The position numbers and the translations under genes are program-made. A stretch of 64,000 bases of DNA from the NCBI RefSeq assembly GCF_004916905.1, contig NZ_SDLV01000004.1:62001-126000 (forward strand), read 5' to 3'. Below, one piece after another: positions 63,700-64,000 of this stretch (the first letter of the stretch is position 1; each line of letters opens with the position of its first letter). This DNA comes from Chryseobacterium candidae. Lineage in GTDB: Bacteria > Bacteroidota > Bacteroidia > Flavobacteriales > Weeksellaceae. A model generated the notes under the pieces. The model had not been told where the DNA came from. It was given only the letters and a program-made list of their open reading frames with translations, and did not search any database.

Positions 63700-64000
63700 A
63701 TGTCAGACATAGAAGAAATAGAAGTACGCGGCGGACAGGGACAGGTTCTGGACCCTGAGACTTACAGAGATTCTATAGGGACAATGGAGCAATCCGGAAA
63801 AAGAAGATGGGTCTTTCCAAGAAAACCTAAAGGAAAGTACACCAACTATAGAAACATTGTAAGCTATTTACTATTAATTGTTTATTTTACATTACCATTC
63901 ATCAAAATCAATGGTAACCCATTATTGATGTTTAATGTTATAGACAGGGAGTTTTTCATCTTTGGACAGCCTTTCTATCCACAGGACTTTTTTATCCTCA
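63700..64000 (+). CDS. ccoG: cbb3 oxidase accessory protein CcoG, partial
   Basis: The first 100 codons of CcoG are present before the window ends. They read MSDIEEIEVRGGQGQVLD, then KRRWVFPRKPKGKYTNYRN, typical of the N-terminus, followed by the first membrane helix (about 52-70, YLLLIVYFTLPFIKI) and FNVIDREFFIFGQPFYPQDF. CcoG carries ferredoxin-like clusters and helps copper handling for cbb3 oxidase; the cluster part is beyond the edge. It follows a hairpin after ccoP. Confidence 0.92.
   Translation, partial: MSDIEEIEVRGGQGQVLDPETYRDSIGTMEQSGKRRWVFPRKPKGKYTNYRNIVSYLLLIVYFTLPFIKINGNPLLMFNVIDREFFIFGQPFYPQDFFIL

Overview
The window is chromosomal DNA from a member of the Bacteroidota, most likely a flavobacterium of the Chryseobacterium group (Weeksellaceae). 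The evidence is AT-rich sequence, genes without Shine-Dalgarno sites, repeated matches to the Bacteroidota -7 promoter box TAnnTTTG, a fused CcoN-CcoO cytochrome oxidase subunit, a GXHH-type IleRS2, a HU-CCDC81-type protein, PepSY-like secreted proteins and several beta-barrel TonB-type receptors. The genus is inferred from protein style and is not proven. I see no tRNA, rRNA, CRISPR array, insertion sequence or prophage. The first and last genes run off the edges.

Layout. 1-2559 (minus): a partial PaaK-like adenylate-forming ligase and an exported M23 peptidase. 2789-6443 (plus): the main accessory locus. It holds an 884-residue protein with a C-terminal papain-like toxin domain (Cys764/His835/Asp850), followed by three paralogous Imm35-like immunity genes and a strong terminator. 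6679-13592 (plus): housekeeping genes ileS, a zinc-less DksA/TraR-like protein, two small proteins, lspA, a SanA/YdcF-like protein and trpS. 13772-20322 (minus): an OmpR-type two-component system, a PepSY-like gene with a decayed paralogue beside it, a YjjG-like nucleotidase, an ECF sigma factor with a 44-residue companion gene, a small exported protein, and metK behind a SAM-II-type riboswitch. 20557-25908: oxyR divergent from a catalase gene, then an enoyl-CoA hydratase, a dCMP deaminase-like protein, a XerC/D recombinase and a Nudix hydrolase.

26013-35577 (minus) carries a haem-binding protein, an Ig-like lipoprotein, a serine hydrolase, a hydroxyacid dehydrogenase, an acyl-CoA thioesterase, an HU-CCDC81 protein, a TonB-dependent receptor behind a TPP riboswitch, and a WG-repeat protein. 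35856-41225 (plus) holds two aconitases of different families in tandem. 41390-47802 has a LytS/LytTR pair divergent from two outer-membrane beta-barrel receptors. 47916-54690 (minus) is a complete TPP-riboswitch-controlled thiamine operon, thiS-C-tenI-D-E-G-H-F. 54819-57417 (minus) holds rluA, a membrane protein, panB and a Crp/Fnr regulator. The plus-strand cbb3 oxidase cluster ccoI-S-NO-Q-P-G starts at 57506 and leaves the window inside ccoG.

Regulation links several parts. Two TPP aptamers tie a receptor gene to the thiamine operon 20 kb away. A SAM aptamer sits ahead of the SAM synthase gene. OxyR faces its likely target, catalase, and a Crp/Fnr protein faces the microaerobic oxidase cluster with an FNR-like site between them. 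The best candidate for something undescribed is the toxin with its triple immunity cassette, especially its unrecognised 750-residue N-terminal carrier region.
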